A stretch of 64,000 nt of DNA, taken from NCBI GenBank assembly GCA_014529385.2, contig CM043953.1, positions 64,744,372 through 64,808,371 of the forward strand, written 5' to 3'. The DNA comes from Adiantum capillus-veneris (Eukaryota > Streptophyta > Polypodiopsida > Polypodiales > Pteridaceae). A program made the position numbers and the translations under genes. Below, one piece after another: positions 1-10,351 of this stretch (within the stretch, counting starts at the first letter, position 1; the number at the start of each line of letters is the position of its first letter). The notes beneath the pieces are model-generated. The model saw only the letters and a list, made by a program, of their open reading frames with translations, did no database searches and was not told the origin of the DNA.

Positions 1-89
1 CAACCGCACTGCCAATTTTTGAACTACTATACCATGATGACAAGTCATATGTATATGCATGAGCTCCATGCAAACTGCTATCCATCTAA

Positions 90-93
<4 letters not shown>

Positions 94-176
<83 letters not shown>

Positions 177-284
177 CACAAAGGGAGCATAAAAGTTTTG
201 AATGTCAAAGTTATTGTACTATAACAACAACAAAAGGCTTCAAGACCTATGTGACAAATCTTCGATATAAGAATATATATATAT

Positions 285-331
<47 letters not shown>

Positions 332-372
332 TGTATATATATATATGTATGTGTGTGCGTGTGTGGGTGTGT
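94..372. repeat. Cluster of TG, GA, CA and TA/TG microsatellites
   Basis: A TG run (about 94-124) passes into a GA run (about 125-173). After a short unique stretch come a CA run (about 286-327) and a TA/TG-rich run to about 372. Open frames through this cluster are translations of the dinucleotides and are not genes. Confidence 0.95.
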
Positions 373-408
373 GTATACTCAAGTAGGGTATGATACTCAT
401 TTTCAAGG

Positions 409-1230
409 AACCTAATGTGTACACTAAAAGAGACTATCCTACATTGTCTCAACGTCCAAACACACATTTAACATAGCAACAATGAAGCCAAATGGTTGCA
501 ATTGGTATAGTATAGATTGTGCGCAAGGAAATAGGCTCAAGCTGGTTGCCAATACAATCTGCTCTCTCAAAGAGGAATATGGTTCTGTAATTAGAGGATA
601 AAGATAGATAGAGATCAACGGCATGCATGATTTTAGTCACAACCTTAATGTTACACCACGTCCTTAAGTTTAGCATAATGTCCAAAACTCCTACAAAAAA
701 AAACAATTGAGCAACCTTACTTTGCTTTCATTTCTATCACATTTTAAGATGCAAATGATGTGAAAGTGTACACGAACAAATAGTTGTTGTGATTAGGTGA
801 TTACGTAAACCATTACCATGCTTGTGAACATAGATAGAGATCCAAGAGAAGCATCTAGAGAGAAAGATAGATGTAATCACATTCTTAATATTAAAAGAAT
901 GTCATCACATCTCTTTGAAACTTGAAACTTTTTTGGTACATTGGAAACTATGAGCCCTTATATTTTCACAACTCTAGTCTTAGACATGAAAAGTTTCATA
1001 ATTACACACTGTAGCAATTGTGGGCCTTCATCTTTAAAAACTTACTGGCTTACTTAGTTTGTACTTGTTGACTTGGTAGCACTTTTGTCAACTCTAGGTA
1101 GACCAAGGGAAAGATGGTCTTCTTGCCATATAAGAAGTTATGATGTATACTTCTACCATGTCTTGCTCATAAGAAAGACACAAGGATAGAAGTAAGTAAG
1201 AGAGTGGAGTAGAGATATTGAATTCAATTG
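409..1230. repeat. Copy 1 (main part) of an ~840-bp tandemly duplicated segment, interrupted by element A
   Basis: The sequence from about 409 is found again at 12,762-13,614 with small differences, including short indels near 490, 620 and 790. The last ~15 bases of copy 1 (TGTTCCTATTGTTGAA) lie on the far side of element A at 12,747-12,761, directly before copy 2 begins. Removing A and one AATTG therefore gives two head-to-tail copies. No gene is recognised in either copy. Confidence 0.88.
1226..1230. other. Target site duplication AATTG, left side of element A
   Basis: AATTG immediately precedes the TGTTGACC start of the left LTR and is repeated at 12,742-12,746 after the right LTR. Five bases is the length expected for Ty3/gypsy integration. 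The match fixes both outer boundaries of element A. Confidence 0.93.
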
Positions 1231-2186
1231 TGTTGACCACTGGGTCAACAACACAACATAACTCAAGTTTCATACCAAAGTCTTATCTTTTGCGAGTAAT
1301 GAAATGCTGCGGTTTATGGCTATAAACGTCATTTGTAATGAGTAGTTATTCTAGTTTCAGAAGCCGGGGTGCAATGGCACTTCCAAATTGTAAATACAAA
1401 GCCATTTGACCCTTTCAACCCCATTTTTGGTTAAACCTAAGGTAGCCTTAGTATATAAGGTACCTAGGTCATTTTGTAAGAGAGACTTTAATCATAATCA
1501 AAACTTTAGCGCTGCCGTCTACTGTCTGTGAGAGAGAAAGAGAGTGAGCGTGAGCTTTATCCTCTAGCTACGCCCGGCTCGCTTAACACATTGGAGATCC
1601 GACTGCACCATTGTTGTAGGCTTGAGGAGAGCTACACGACAGTGCCAAGCATTCCACGCGAGACGAAGCGCACACGCCGACGCATCTACGAGCTATTTGT
1701 GGCCGTAAGTGTATCAAATGATGTCTGTTTTCTATGTGCTAGTAGTCTATAGAATCGTGGCGACATAAGCTACACATAGGTACTCATAAATTTCAGTTTC
1801 GGGCACTTTCAAAATTCTGCTCTGTCATCGTACGTGTTTTCCGCAGATGGGTTTAGGGTGAGGGTTTTGAGTGTAGAAGCTTAGGGACAGGTGTATCCTA
1901 GTGAGGGGATGGTGTTCCTTAAGTTTCGTACGAATCTGGCATGATTAGGTGAGTTACCTTCCGTATGTGTGTATGTGGCTAGGTGGTGTAGTTGAGAGCA
2001 ATGAGGTTCTTGATTGAGGTTTAGTTGGCCTTTCAGAGTGTTGTATGTGTAGGATGGTCTCAGCCTGACAAGCTAAAGAGATTTCCTCCGTGTGCCTATC
2101 GTGTCATTTGTGTCCTTGATTGACATTATGTTGATCTAGGTAGTGTTTGCATGCACTTCATGGGTGTGTGAGTCGCTCCTCCAACA
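1231..2186 (+). repeat. Element A 5' LTR
   Basis: 956 bp, starting TGTTGACC and ending CTCCTCCAACA. A TATA box (TATATAAGG) lies at 1,452-1,460, a GA-rich stretch at about 1,528-1,550, and a splice-donor-like GTAAGT at 1,705-1,710. The same elements in the same order occur in the LTRs of element B although the LTR sequences differ. The ~74-codon open frame at 1,528-1,752 is not thought to be a gene because it is not conserved in B. Confidence 0.95.
1452..1460 (+). promoter_or_regulatory. TATA box of the element A 5' LTR
   Basis: TATATAAGG, about 75 bases before the GA-rich stretch, at a suitable place to set the U3/R boundary. It is conserved in the 3' LTR at 12,007-12,015. Element B has TATATAAG at the matching place (23,089-23,096 and 51,281-51,288). 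The start of transcription is inferred. Confidence 0.7.
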
Positions 2187-2187
2187 T

Positions 2188-2205
2188 TGGCGCCGTTGCC
2201 GGGGA
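2188..2205 (+). other. Primer binding site of element A, tRNA-Asp type
   Basis: TGGCGCCGTTGCCGGGGA starts two bases after the 5' LTR. It is the exact complement of the 3' end of plant tRNA-Asp(GUC) including CCA (from memory of that tRNA). tRNA-Asp priming is known for Athila-type Ty3/gypsy elements. Confidence 0.88.
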
Positions 2206-2206
2206 C

Positions 2207-5139
2207 ACAAGGACCTAAGTAGGTTTTCTACTAACACTCGTGTGATGGTTGCTTGATTTAGTTTCGGCTAAAGAAAGCGTTTTTCTTAAGTGGATCCGGA
2301 AGAGGATATTCCGTGATCAAGTGGATAGCCAGGAAGCGTGTGTCTTGCCGAGGGTCTACGACTAGATAGGTTTAGTTAGGATCTGTGGATTAGAGTAGTT
2401 GTTGGTGGTCGAGTGATTTGTAAGGTGATAAAAGCGTTTACTAGTCCGTGTGTGGCAGTGAAGCGTTTTTCTACTCATAGATGCAAAACCCCATATGATT
2501 TGTAGGAGTAGCTTTAGGTAAGTGATTCGATTCTGATCTAGAGCTATTCAGCACTGAATTATTTGCTAAAGTGCTTGATTGCATTTGAAATCATGGAAAA
2601 GTGTGCTTTTGAGGGTAAAAATGCATTAAACAAGCTTTTGTGGATATTTTTGTATGAATGACTGATGCTGTGCATATAAAAGAGCATTTGCAAGGGTTCT
2701 GTGAAGAAAACTTGCAATTCTGTAAACATAGACATCCTACGCGTAGGATGTCTCAAGGGGGTTTTGGAGACCAAATTTGAAAATTCTGACTGCACTAGTG
2801 TGTTCAGAAGGGGGGATTTACCCTAAGTACACATTGAAACTAGAGTTTTGACCAACTCTTGACACCCAAAAGACCAAAGACGGAGTGTCAAAAACGCGAA
2901 AACAAGAACTTTAAGATTCTGAGTCAAATTTCGCATACAAACTGGTAGGAATGCTAGAAAAGTAGTGCTCAAGACTTGGGGATGCCTGTGGATGAATTCT
3001 GCCAAAAATTCATCAGTAGACATCCTACGCGTAGGATGTCTCCAGGGCACTTTTGGCAGGGAATTTGGGAAAACTGAGGTTACCAGTGGGTTCAGAGGGT
3101 AGGTTTTACCCTAGTAACATATTGACTTGGGTGTTTTTCCCTATTTTTGTTGAGACCAAAAGCGAAAAGGCAGAGTCAAAAAACGTAAAATTTCACAAAA
3201 GGCTTAAATTGAGTGATTTTTGCATGTTTTTGCAATTGTGAAGCATACTTGCAGTTGCTGAGAGCATAAGGAAGCATCAGGGACACTTCAGTCTCAAAAA
3301 CTCAGCAGTAGACATCCTACGTGTAGGATGTCTACAGGGTGATCTGGGCAATTTTTTGAAAATCTGAGGTTGCCAGTGTGTTTAGAAGGTAGGTTCTACC
3401 CTATTTTCACATGGAAAGTGAAAATTTGACCAAATTTTGACAGAACAAAGCCAAAAGACGAAAATTGCTAGACATCCTACCCAAATTGTGCCCAAGGCAT
3501 AATGTTGAGACCAAACCATAGAATGACTCCATAGGCATGTTCTAAATATTGTATTGAGTGCATGTGATCAATTTCATCTCATTTGGGTCAGTGAAAGTGA
3601 AGATTGAACAGACTTTAGCATTTTTGACTGAAAAAGGCAAGGATAGCTAGTTTTGGGGTCTTTTGACATCCAAATTAAAATCTAAGCATAGCATTGGGTT
3701 GCTGGCATCAAGGGGAAGCTGTGGCTCAAGTTTGGGGCAATTCTAAGCACTTAGACATCCTACGCGTAGGATGTCTTCACCATGATTTAGCACTCCAAAT
3801 CAACCTCTGAGCATACCACAGTGATCAACACCTTAAGGAGAGTCTGTGGTTCAAATTTGGGGCAATTCTGAGCAGTTAGACATCCTACGCGTAGGATGTC
3901 TAAGGCATGATTGAGGGGCCAAATTCAAACTGTGGACATAGCAGGGTGTTGTATAGTTTTAGGCAAGCCTCCTAGGCAAATTTGGTCCAATTTGGAGTTG
4001 ATTTGACTTGCGAATTCATCAGAACAGACATCTGGCTTTTGGAACAGATTCTTGATCATTTGACCAACCTATAGGTGTCAGAATCAAAAAGTAAAAATAG
4101 TTGTGAGTTTAGCACATCAAGGGGAAGCTATAGTTCAAGTTTGAGCTGAAACAGAGCAAAAAGTGGTCAAATTTCTACTTTGGCCATATAGGGAGGTTCT
4201 AAGTGTCTCAAGGATTCCAAAACTTTTTTCAAAAGTGAATTTGGACCTTGTTTGGCCTATTTACCAAGCAAAGACAAGAATTGTTAGACATCCTACTCTT
4301 GGAGTGCACTAGAAGCTTATGCAGCCCAAATCTTGACCTATTGGCATCCAAATTCAATTTTGAGTATACCATTGGGTTGCTGAGCATTAGGAGAATCTTG
4401 AGATCAAGTGTGGACAAAATCTGAGCAGTTAGACATCCTACGCGTAGGAGACTTCAAACCAACCTATGAGCACACAACTGTGATCAGCACATCAAGGAGA
4501 AGTTGGGGTGAAAATTTCAAGTCATTCTGAGCAAAAAGACATCCTACGCGTAGGATGTCTCAAGGCCATTTTTAGGTCCAAATGAAATTCTGAGCATACC
4601 ATTGTGTTGCTGGACTTAAGGGGAGTCTTTGGACCAAATTTTGTTAAATTTTGAGCATACAGACATACTACGCGTAGGATGTCTCTAGGCCAATTTCAGG
4701 GTCCAACTGTAATTTTGACCATACAGAAGTGTTCACAGTGTCACAGAGATCCCAAATCTTCTTTTAAAATTGAATTTGGACTCATTTTGACCAGTCTAAA
4801 CTGCATTTCATTGTTTTGGCCATAACTTTCACAAACGGTATCGGATCGGAAAAGTTTTTATATCAAAACGTAGCCCGAGAGCGGCTCTACAGATCTTAGA
4901 GCAAAACTTGAACTAAATGTATGCCAACGAAAACCATTTAGTTCAACTTTGAAAAAAACGTCGTTTGAGGCCTCAAAATACATCCGCAAGTTAGGGGTGT
5001 CTAAAAGCGACAATTTGCGAGAATTGTGAAGAAACGGGTGCGGTTTTGGACATAGTTTGGACTTTTCTCTAACCAAAGCACTTGAACACAGTGGACTAAG
5101 TCTACTTGAACCAAGCAAAAGCTCTTAAGCCCAAAAATC
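2207..5139 (+). repeat. Element A untranslated leader built of degenerate ~290-bp repeats
   Basis: No convincing gene lies between the primer site and the gag start. Blocks beginning at the palindromes at 2,730, 3,018 and 3,310 (spacing 288 and 292 bases) share a following segment that contains a variant of GTGTTCAGAAGG and then TTTACCCTA. Later blocks are shorter (about 125 bases between the palindromes at 3,753 and 3,878). The same TTCA-AAGG...TACCCTAA segment follows the first palindrome in the leader of element B (24,475-24,505), so the repeat structure predates the split of A and B. Confidence 0.8.
2730..4684. repeat. Array of 24-bp palindromes, A type (AGACATCCTACG + reverse complement)
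   Basis: Perfect copies lie at 2,730-2,753, 3,018-3,041, 3,753-3,776, 3,878-3,901 and 4,537-4,560. One-base variants are at 3,310-3,333 (centre GTGT) and 4,661-4,684 (CATA for CATC). A copy with a shortened right arm is at 4,431, and left-half sites only are at 3,470-3,480 and 4,286-4,296. The centre ACGCGT is the most constant part. As RNA each perfect copy can form a 10-bp hairpin with a CGCG loop or a 24-bp intermolecular duplex. Function is unknown. Confidence 0.95.
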
Positions 5140-5574
5140 ATGTCTACTCTAGATTCAAACGCAACTTACACAAGCTTGGAGATCCTGACGATAGAGGAAT
5201 ATCCTCCCACAATGGATCTTCCAAACTTGCAATTGATAAAGATCCATCTTGTTGAGAGAGTTTGGATGATTGGTCATGAGAGTGAAGGACTATATAGATA
5301 CATTGACGACAATGAGGTCAATCTTTATAGGTGCTCAGATCCATACCTAGAGGAGATAACGGATTACAAGCTCTTATATGTCTACACATACGGAGTCGAC
5401 TGTCAATGGAGATCTATAGTTGTCGACAAGTATGGACGAGAATACAGAGTTGTAGAAAGCACAAATCCACAGACTGTACTAGAAAGAGGTGGATATTTGG
5501 TCAATGAAGGACCACAAATGCCTCCACCAAACACAAGAATTCCTATAGGAATTCCAAGAAGAGAGCCACCATGA
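5140..5574 (+). pseudogene. Element A gag, N-terminal part
   Basis: 144 codons from the ATG at 5,140, ending in an in-frame TGA; the same frame resumes at once (5,575) and continues into the capsid domain. Residues about 45-105 contain GLYRYID, YRCSDPY, LYVYTY and DKYGREY. These match GLYKYNN, YRCEEPY, LYIFTY and DKYGRQY in gag of element B (25,880-26,030), so this is a conserved N-terminal gag region of the family. B has a longer N-terminus of over 130 extra residues. I know no named domain for it. The TGA is probably a point mutation. Confidence 0.8.
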
Positions 5575-5604
5575 TTCCCTTCAAGAGCGATAACGAGAGA
5601 AGGA

Positions 5605-6072
5605 TTGGGAGAGTCTCTGGTTAAACTTGTAGACAATCGACAAGTTAGACCATCCCAAGTCCAGAAATGGGTAAATAGAAAATACTCCGGAGATAAAGAT
5701 CCGAGAGATCACGTAACGGCTTTTAGAAGAGTGATTAGAGCAGAGGAAGTTTCAAATTTTGCGACACAGTTTGCGGGATTTGGATTGACTCTAGAAGATG
5801 ATGCAGCTACATGGTTCGACTCGGTGGAAAAATGGAATTTTGAGACCCTAGATGAGCTGTTTGAGGAGTTTATTGAAGAATTCTCACCAAAAGGCATTGC
5901 TCACAACAAGGTCTCGCAAATCCATAGATTCAAACAGAAAGAGAATGAATCAGTACGCAAAGCATCATTACGGCTCAAGAGATATGTTAAGCTCTGTCCG
6001 AGAGCGGAATTACCTACGCAAGCACGACTGATGCTGATCTTTATCCAGGGAATGAGACATGTGGGCCTTTAG
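5605..6072 (+). pseudogene. Element A gag, capsid (retrotransposon gag) domain
   Basis: Same frame as the preceding segment. It contains the Retrotrans_gag-like pattern: RPSQVQKWVNRKYSGDKDP, then FGLTLEDDAATWFDSV, then LFEEFIEEFSPKGIAHNKVSQIHRFKQKENES and LRLKRYVKLCP. Each block aligns with element B at 26,458-26,870. The capsid domain packages element RNA into cytoplasmic particles. The segment ends in an in-frame TAG (6,070-6,072), after which homology continues (LNELIKEALYLVDNCEAY), so gag is broken here. Confidence 0.9.
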
Positions 6073-6084
6073 AAGGATCTGCAT

Positions 6085-6705
6085 ATGATAAGGAGGAGGA
6101 CGCTAAATGAGTTGATCAAAGAAGCTCTTTATCTAGTGGATAACTGTGAGGCATACAAAGAAAAGGACTTAAAGAGTCAAGGAGATGACACATCCTCTCA
6201 GCACAGTGTTTCACAGATAAGGGAGTCCATTGCCAAGCCAACGGCACCTATTGATCAAGAAAAGCTTATCGACGACTTGGTCAAGAGGTTGATTCCTCTT
6301 GTAAGGTCTGATTCGGGAGAGCCGAAGTGGTGTGAAATTGAGAGAAAATGGACGAACCATATGGAGGAAGAGTTCTATTATAGCATGGAAAATGCTAGGG
6401 AGAGGTATGTACAACCTGTTCCAAAAGCACCTACTCCACCTAGATACATTACAGGGAATGCGCCAAGACCAGTAGGAGTTTTAAGGCCACAGCTTGTCTT
6501 AGGACAACAACCTCTACTGCCAGGTACTAGAATGCAGGTAGACATGAGATACATGCCAATGATGGAAGCATCAAATAAACCAACGCCAGTACCAGCTACA
6601 ATGTGGTATAGCAACCAAAGTGAGTACTACCCTTTGGAGCAACAAAATGTGAGAGAAACACATGGAGTGGAGAGGCCGGTACAACCTCTACCTCCTGGGT
6701 TTTAG
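6085..6705 (+). pseudogene. Element A gag, post-capsid linker
   Basis: It continues the gag frame after the TAG at 6,070. The start EALYLVDNCEAYKE matches AALYLVDNCTVYGE of element B, and KWCEIERKWTNHMEEEFYY matches the segment KWCAIEQKWTNHPTEECYY in B. This K-W-C...W-T-N-H...E-E block is typical of gag linkers in this family. A proline-rich stretch with LVLGQQPLLPG follows. It ends in an in-frame TAG at 6,703-6,705. Confidence 0.85.
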
Positions 6706-6726
6706 TCGAAAGAAAGAAGGTATGAA

Positions 6727-7137
6727 ATGGATGAAAGGACATTGCGATTCATTGCAAATAGCGGCTTATCTAGGTCAAAGCTTGCTTATAGCCAAGAGGA
6801 AATGCTAAAAGAATCTCCTCAACCAGAGACAAATTGTCACAAAAGTCGTGACAACCACTTGATCAAACAATGTCCTCATACCGAGATCACTGAAGTAAAT
6901 GCCTATTGTCTTGAGTGTGGCATCTTGATCCCCGATTGCGCGAAAAAACCAAACCAAATCAGGAAAATCACGACAAATATATTAGGGATTGTTCAGCTAC
7001 CTAGTAGCTCAGAAAATGAAAATGTCGTACCAGTTCAAGTGGTTACGAGAGCACAAGCTCAAAAGAAAGTTGATGAGAATCCAGAGACAAAGAACACGGA
7101 AAGTGACATGAGTCCAAAGACAGATGATGGAACCTAA
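6727..7137 (+). pseudogene. Element A gag, degenerate zinc-knuckle region
   Basis: Same frame. It begins DERTLRFIANSGLS (B: DARTLMFIAHGGLT) and carries NCHKSRDNHLIKQCPHTEI followed by NAYCLECGILIPDCAKKPNQ. In B the matching stretch holds two CCHC-type knuckles. Here the first has lost its pattern (CHKS...H...C) and the second lacks the histidine spacing, so nucleic-acid binding is probably impaired. The segment VVTRAQAQKK is conserved in B. It ends in an in-frame TAA (7,135-7,137). Confidence 0.8.
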
Positions 7138-7200
7138 ACAGATGCACCTAGTCAGAAAACCAAGAGCAAACGAAATAGTTGGAAATCTAGAAAGACTAGG

Positions 7201-8286
7201 ATGAAAGCATGCAGGGAACGAGAGCAAAAATCCCTAGCTGAGAAGCTTACCGAAGCTCAGGAGAAGATAAAACAACATGAGGAAAAGGAGGCACATTCTC
7301 TTACACAGATGGTTAAACCTCTAGAAGAACCATCCACGGATGAGAAACCAAGAAGTGCTAGTTTAGGAGGATCTGTGTTGGTAGAGAAGGTTAATGAGAC
7401 ATTAGATGCCCTCTTGAAAGCCTATGATGTGAGGCTCAAAAACAACCAAACCCAAGAACACAAGTGGATGACATATCCCTATGTGGAACTAGAAAAGCAA
7501 AGGTTTGAAATGTGCCAGAAAATGATTCAAACAGCCCAAGCTTTACTAGAACCACCAGTTGCAAAACCTGAGGATGCGATCCGTGTCATGCCTACAAAAG
7601 TAATCCCACCAAACCAGGAACTAAAAGAGCCAGATTCTAGTCATGAGCACATACCAAACCTCAAAGACCCAGCATTAGAACCAAGGATAGTACTGAATAC
7701 CACGGATAACTCTTCCGAGGGATTTCACCAAGCTATACCTGAGGATTGTAAAGAGATAGATGGTCTTGACGAATTGTGGAAACAAGTCAGAGAGGCCAAT
7801 GAAGCCGATGACCTAAGAAGACGAGTAGACAAGACTAGTGATGAACGAGGAGTGTTTCTACCACCAATAGAGGAATTTGAGACTGGATCTCAAATGAATC
7901 TAGACGTGCGATTGTATTGGGGCGACAAAGGATCTGTACAATCTATGGATAGTCAACCCCATTCGCTAAGAACACTACCGTCCTACATGGGACAATACGA
8001 GACCAAGTCAGATGTGGTTGCAGTCCCATCACAGAGACTGTCTCCGAACAAGGCCATCGATTCAAAGGGGCTAGTAGATATTCTATCTACCCCAGTCACC
8101 TGTACAATAATGTTAGCCGAGTTGCTCATAATAAGACCAAATATGTGGGCTAATGTGGGTAAATGTCTAGAGAAATTTGGTGTAAAAACCCCAATGACTC
8201 AAATCGAGGAAGGCATCAAAGAGCTTGAAATGCCTCAACTAAATACTAGGCCAGTGCCATTAAAACAAGGTAGGCGAGTATTATGA
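7201..8286 (+). pseudogene. Element A gag-protease linker (coiled, charged region)
   Basis: 361 codons in the gag frame. The first ~50 residues are charged and likely helical (EKLTEAQEKIKQHEEKE). Conserved blocks shared with B are GGSVLVEKVNETLDALLKAY, NNQTQEHKWMTYP, EMCQKMIQTAQALLEPP, ELWKQVREAN, GSQMNLDVRLYWGDKGSV and LSTPVTCTIMLAELL. No named domain is recognised. The frame closes at 8,284-8,286 just as the protease opens in another frame. Comparison with B points to one extra A in the run at about 8,264-8,268. Confidence 0.82.
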
Positions 8287-9152
8287 GGGAGAAGATGGAA
8301 ACACCACCCTTCCTGTGGAATTCAATAATGTTAAAAACCATGGCAATCCTTGACAGTGGAGCTGGTGTGGCCATTGCAACAAAAGAGGTTTGGAAAAAAT
8401 GGGGAAAACCTGCCTTGATATCCACACGAATGACCCTGCAGCTTGCAGACGGACACAAGGAAAAGCCCCTAGGACTGCTAGAAAAAGTACTTGTTACTTC
8501 TTGTGGCATTGAATATGAACACACTTTTGCTATTGTTGACTTTGGCAAGAAGAACAACTATGACATCATTCTGGGAAGACCATTCATGCGACAATTGAAA
8601 ATGGTCCAAGATTGGGGTTATGACCATATATACCTGAGACATATGGAAACCATAACAAAGATAAAATTGAGGGACCATAGCTATAGGGATGTGACGAGAA
8701 CACCGGTTGAGGAGTTTGATTCCGCCACAGTAGCAGAATCAGAACTTCCAGCTTGGTTAGGTAAGCCTAAAGAACTGTGGATGTGTGGAGCTTCACAATG
8801 TGGTAGCTTGAAACGTGAGGAATGTATCCTAGAGCGTGTTATAGAGAATATGGACTATATCCCAGAACCATTTCCTGAAGAAAAGTTAGAGCCTTTTGGA
8901 TGGGAACACATCTTGGCTACTCTGGACGTGTGCACCATGGAGGATGCTCCCACAACAAAGTTTTGTGATGAAAATGTAAATGATGTCGTTCCTTATTTTG
9001 CAGTAAGTGTAATCCAGGAAAACGAAGAGAACCAGACATCAACAAGCTCTCAACATAAGGAGCAAACAAAGAAATGTGGAGAATCAAAAGATGAAGAAGA
9101 TGATGAGTTCTATGACTCTGTAGAACACTTCGAGCTTCAAGAAGATCAATGA
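8283..9152 (+). pseudogene. Element A aspartic protease (retropepsin-like)
   Basis: The protease matures the Gag polyprotein. The active-site loop ILDSGAGVAIATKEV lies at about residues 22-36, and the second conserved block NYDIILGRPFMRQLKMVQDWG (ILGRPF) follows about 75 residues later, as in Ty3/gypsy retropepsins. It is very close to the PR of element B. Downstream, LPAWLGKPKELWMCGASQCGS is also shared with B and is a family-specific extension of unknown role. Unlike B there is no RT afterwards: the frame ends acidic (EDDEFYDSVEHFELQEDQ) and passes to the W-x-P-K tail. The ATG at 8,283 is not a natural start; expression would come from a gag-pro fusion. Confidence 0.9.
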
Positions 9153-9196
9153 CCCGGGAATCAATGTCATCGCTACACGAATAACGTACATCAAAA

Positions 9197-10078
9197 GTGG
9201 ATTCCAAAGTCCTCGATGAAAACACAACCACCACAAGCATCCTCATACATGGCTCTAATAAGGATGCAAAGACTCAGCTAGGAGGAATACGACCAAAGCA
9301 ACGAGCTAACAATGCTCTAATCAATGGGCTAGAAAAGTCCTCCAAGAAACTACCACCTACGAGCAAACAGACAGTAACTTTCCTCTACCAGCCAAAAAAT
9401 CAAGGGAAAGTACAAGAAGTCAACCTTGCTGAAGATAGCAGCGATAGTGATGAATCTTAAGACATCCCCTATCATCAACTTAGGCCATCACTATCACCAA
9501 CCCCTTCAGCAACAACCATGACAGGTCAAAAGAACAGGACAACAAGTCAAAGCCAAAAAGCTCGACAAATCTGGATACCAAAAAGCCAGATCGGCCAAAA
9601 ACAGATATGGATCAAGAAGACAAAGATCTCTAATGACAAATCACAAAATCCAACACCAAAACAAAAACAAAAACAAGGAAAGCGTGCACGAACGGGTAAG
9701 AATATCACAAAATTGCAAGCTTTCACAACTCAGGTTTGGGCTCCAAAGAAGTTGATTCAAGCACCAAAAAGTCAGGAATTCATTTGGATTCCAAAACAAC
9801 CACAATATCGACTTTCAAAGCCTAAATCCCGTCCCCAACCAAGCGTACAAGGGCTGAAGCAAAGACCATTGTTGACTCACACAACAAAAAGGTGGATCCC
9901 AAAGAAGTCTCTTCAAACACAAACGAAGCACGGGCAAGTATGGGTTCCCAAACGAGAGCCAGCAACAAAACAACCAATATTCGCAAAGAAATGGGTCCCA
10001 AAGAAGAACAACAAAACTGATGTCAGTGCATCGCTGCTTGAATTCTTACAATTCTTCTTGCGATTGCAGTACAGTTAG
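9197..10078 (+). pseudogene. Element A C-terminal W-x-P-K repeat region
   Basis: Two open stretches in one frame (9,197-9,460 and 9,518-10,078). The second holds seven spaced copies of a short aromatic-basic motif: IWIPKS, IWIKKT, VWAPKK, IWIPKQ, RWIPKK, VWVPKR and KWVPKK, embedded in a Gln/Lys/Thr-rich, very basic sequence. Element B has the same kind of tail after its integrase and second protease (42,363-42,918). In A it lies straight after the protease, as expected if RT to PR2 were deleted. A nucleic-acid-binding role is a guess from the charge. Confidence 0.7.
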
Positions 10079-10338
10079 AAGAGAGCAAGTCGCTTCAATT
10101 ATGCAACGATACAGTAGCTTCAAAGACCATACATTGCTTAGAATAAGAAGCCTCGCCAACAAATGCAAATAAGAAAATTGCTTATATCCACATCTTGCAC
10201 AACATAAATCTTTTCCATGCATTGACTGTGTATGCATAATAGGGCTACATTACAAGGCCTTCATAGGCACAACTTTTAATTTCCCAAGCACAACACATAC
10301 CCTTTGCGATGCCCTGTCGTAAAGGATGACTCCAAATA

Positions 10339-10351
10339 GGAAGGGGGGAGG
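10339..10351 (+). other. Internal polypurine tract of element A
   Basis: GGAAGGGGGGAGG lies in the context ACTCCAAATAGGAAGG. It matches the context ACTCAGACTAGGAGGG of element B at 42,941-42,952 and resembles the terminal PPT of each element. It sits just after the last coding segment, about 1.4 kb before the 3' LTR. It could act as a second plus-strand primer (central PPT), but this is inference. Confidence 0.6.

Noticed and set aside
86-424. Open frames across GA/TG/CA repeats, also at 18,353, 23,065, 28,340-28,824, 30,045 and 58,741
   Set aside because: They are translations of dinucleotide repeats with monotonous residues and no conserved motif.
1528-1752. Small protein encoded in the element A LTR (also 12,083-12,307)
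   Set aside because: The frame persists in both LTRs because they are copies of each other. Element B LTRs have no counterpart protein, and the region is transcript leader.
2188-2205. tRNA-Asp gene
   Set aside because: Only the 18-base complement of the tRNA 3' end is present; there is no cloverleaf. It is the primer binding site.
2730-4684. Regularly spaced palindromes resembling a CRISPR array
   Set aside because: This is plant retrotransposon leader DNA. Spacing is 120-700 bases, intervening sequences are themselves related, and no cas genes exist.
8255-8290. Programmed ribosomal frameshift between gag and protease
   Set aside because: Element B is in frame at the matching site, and the shift in A is explained by one extra A in a short run.
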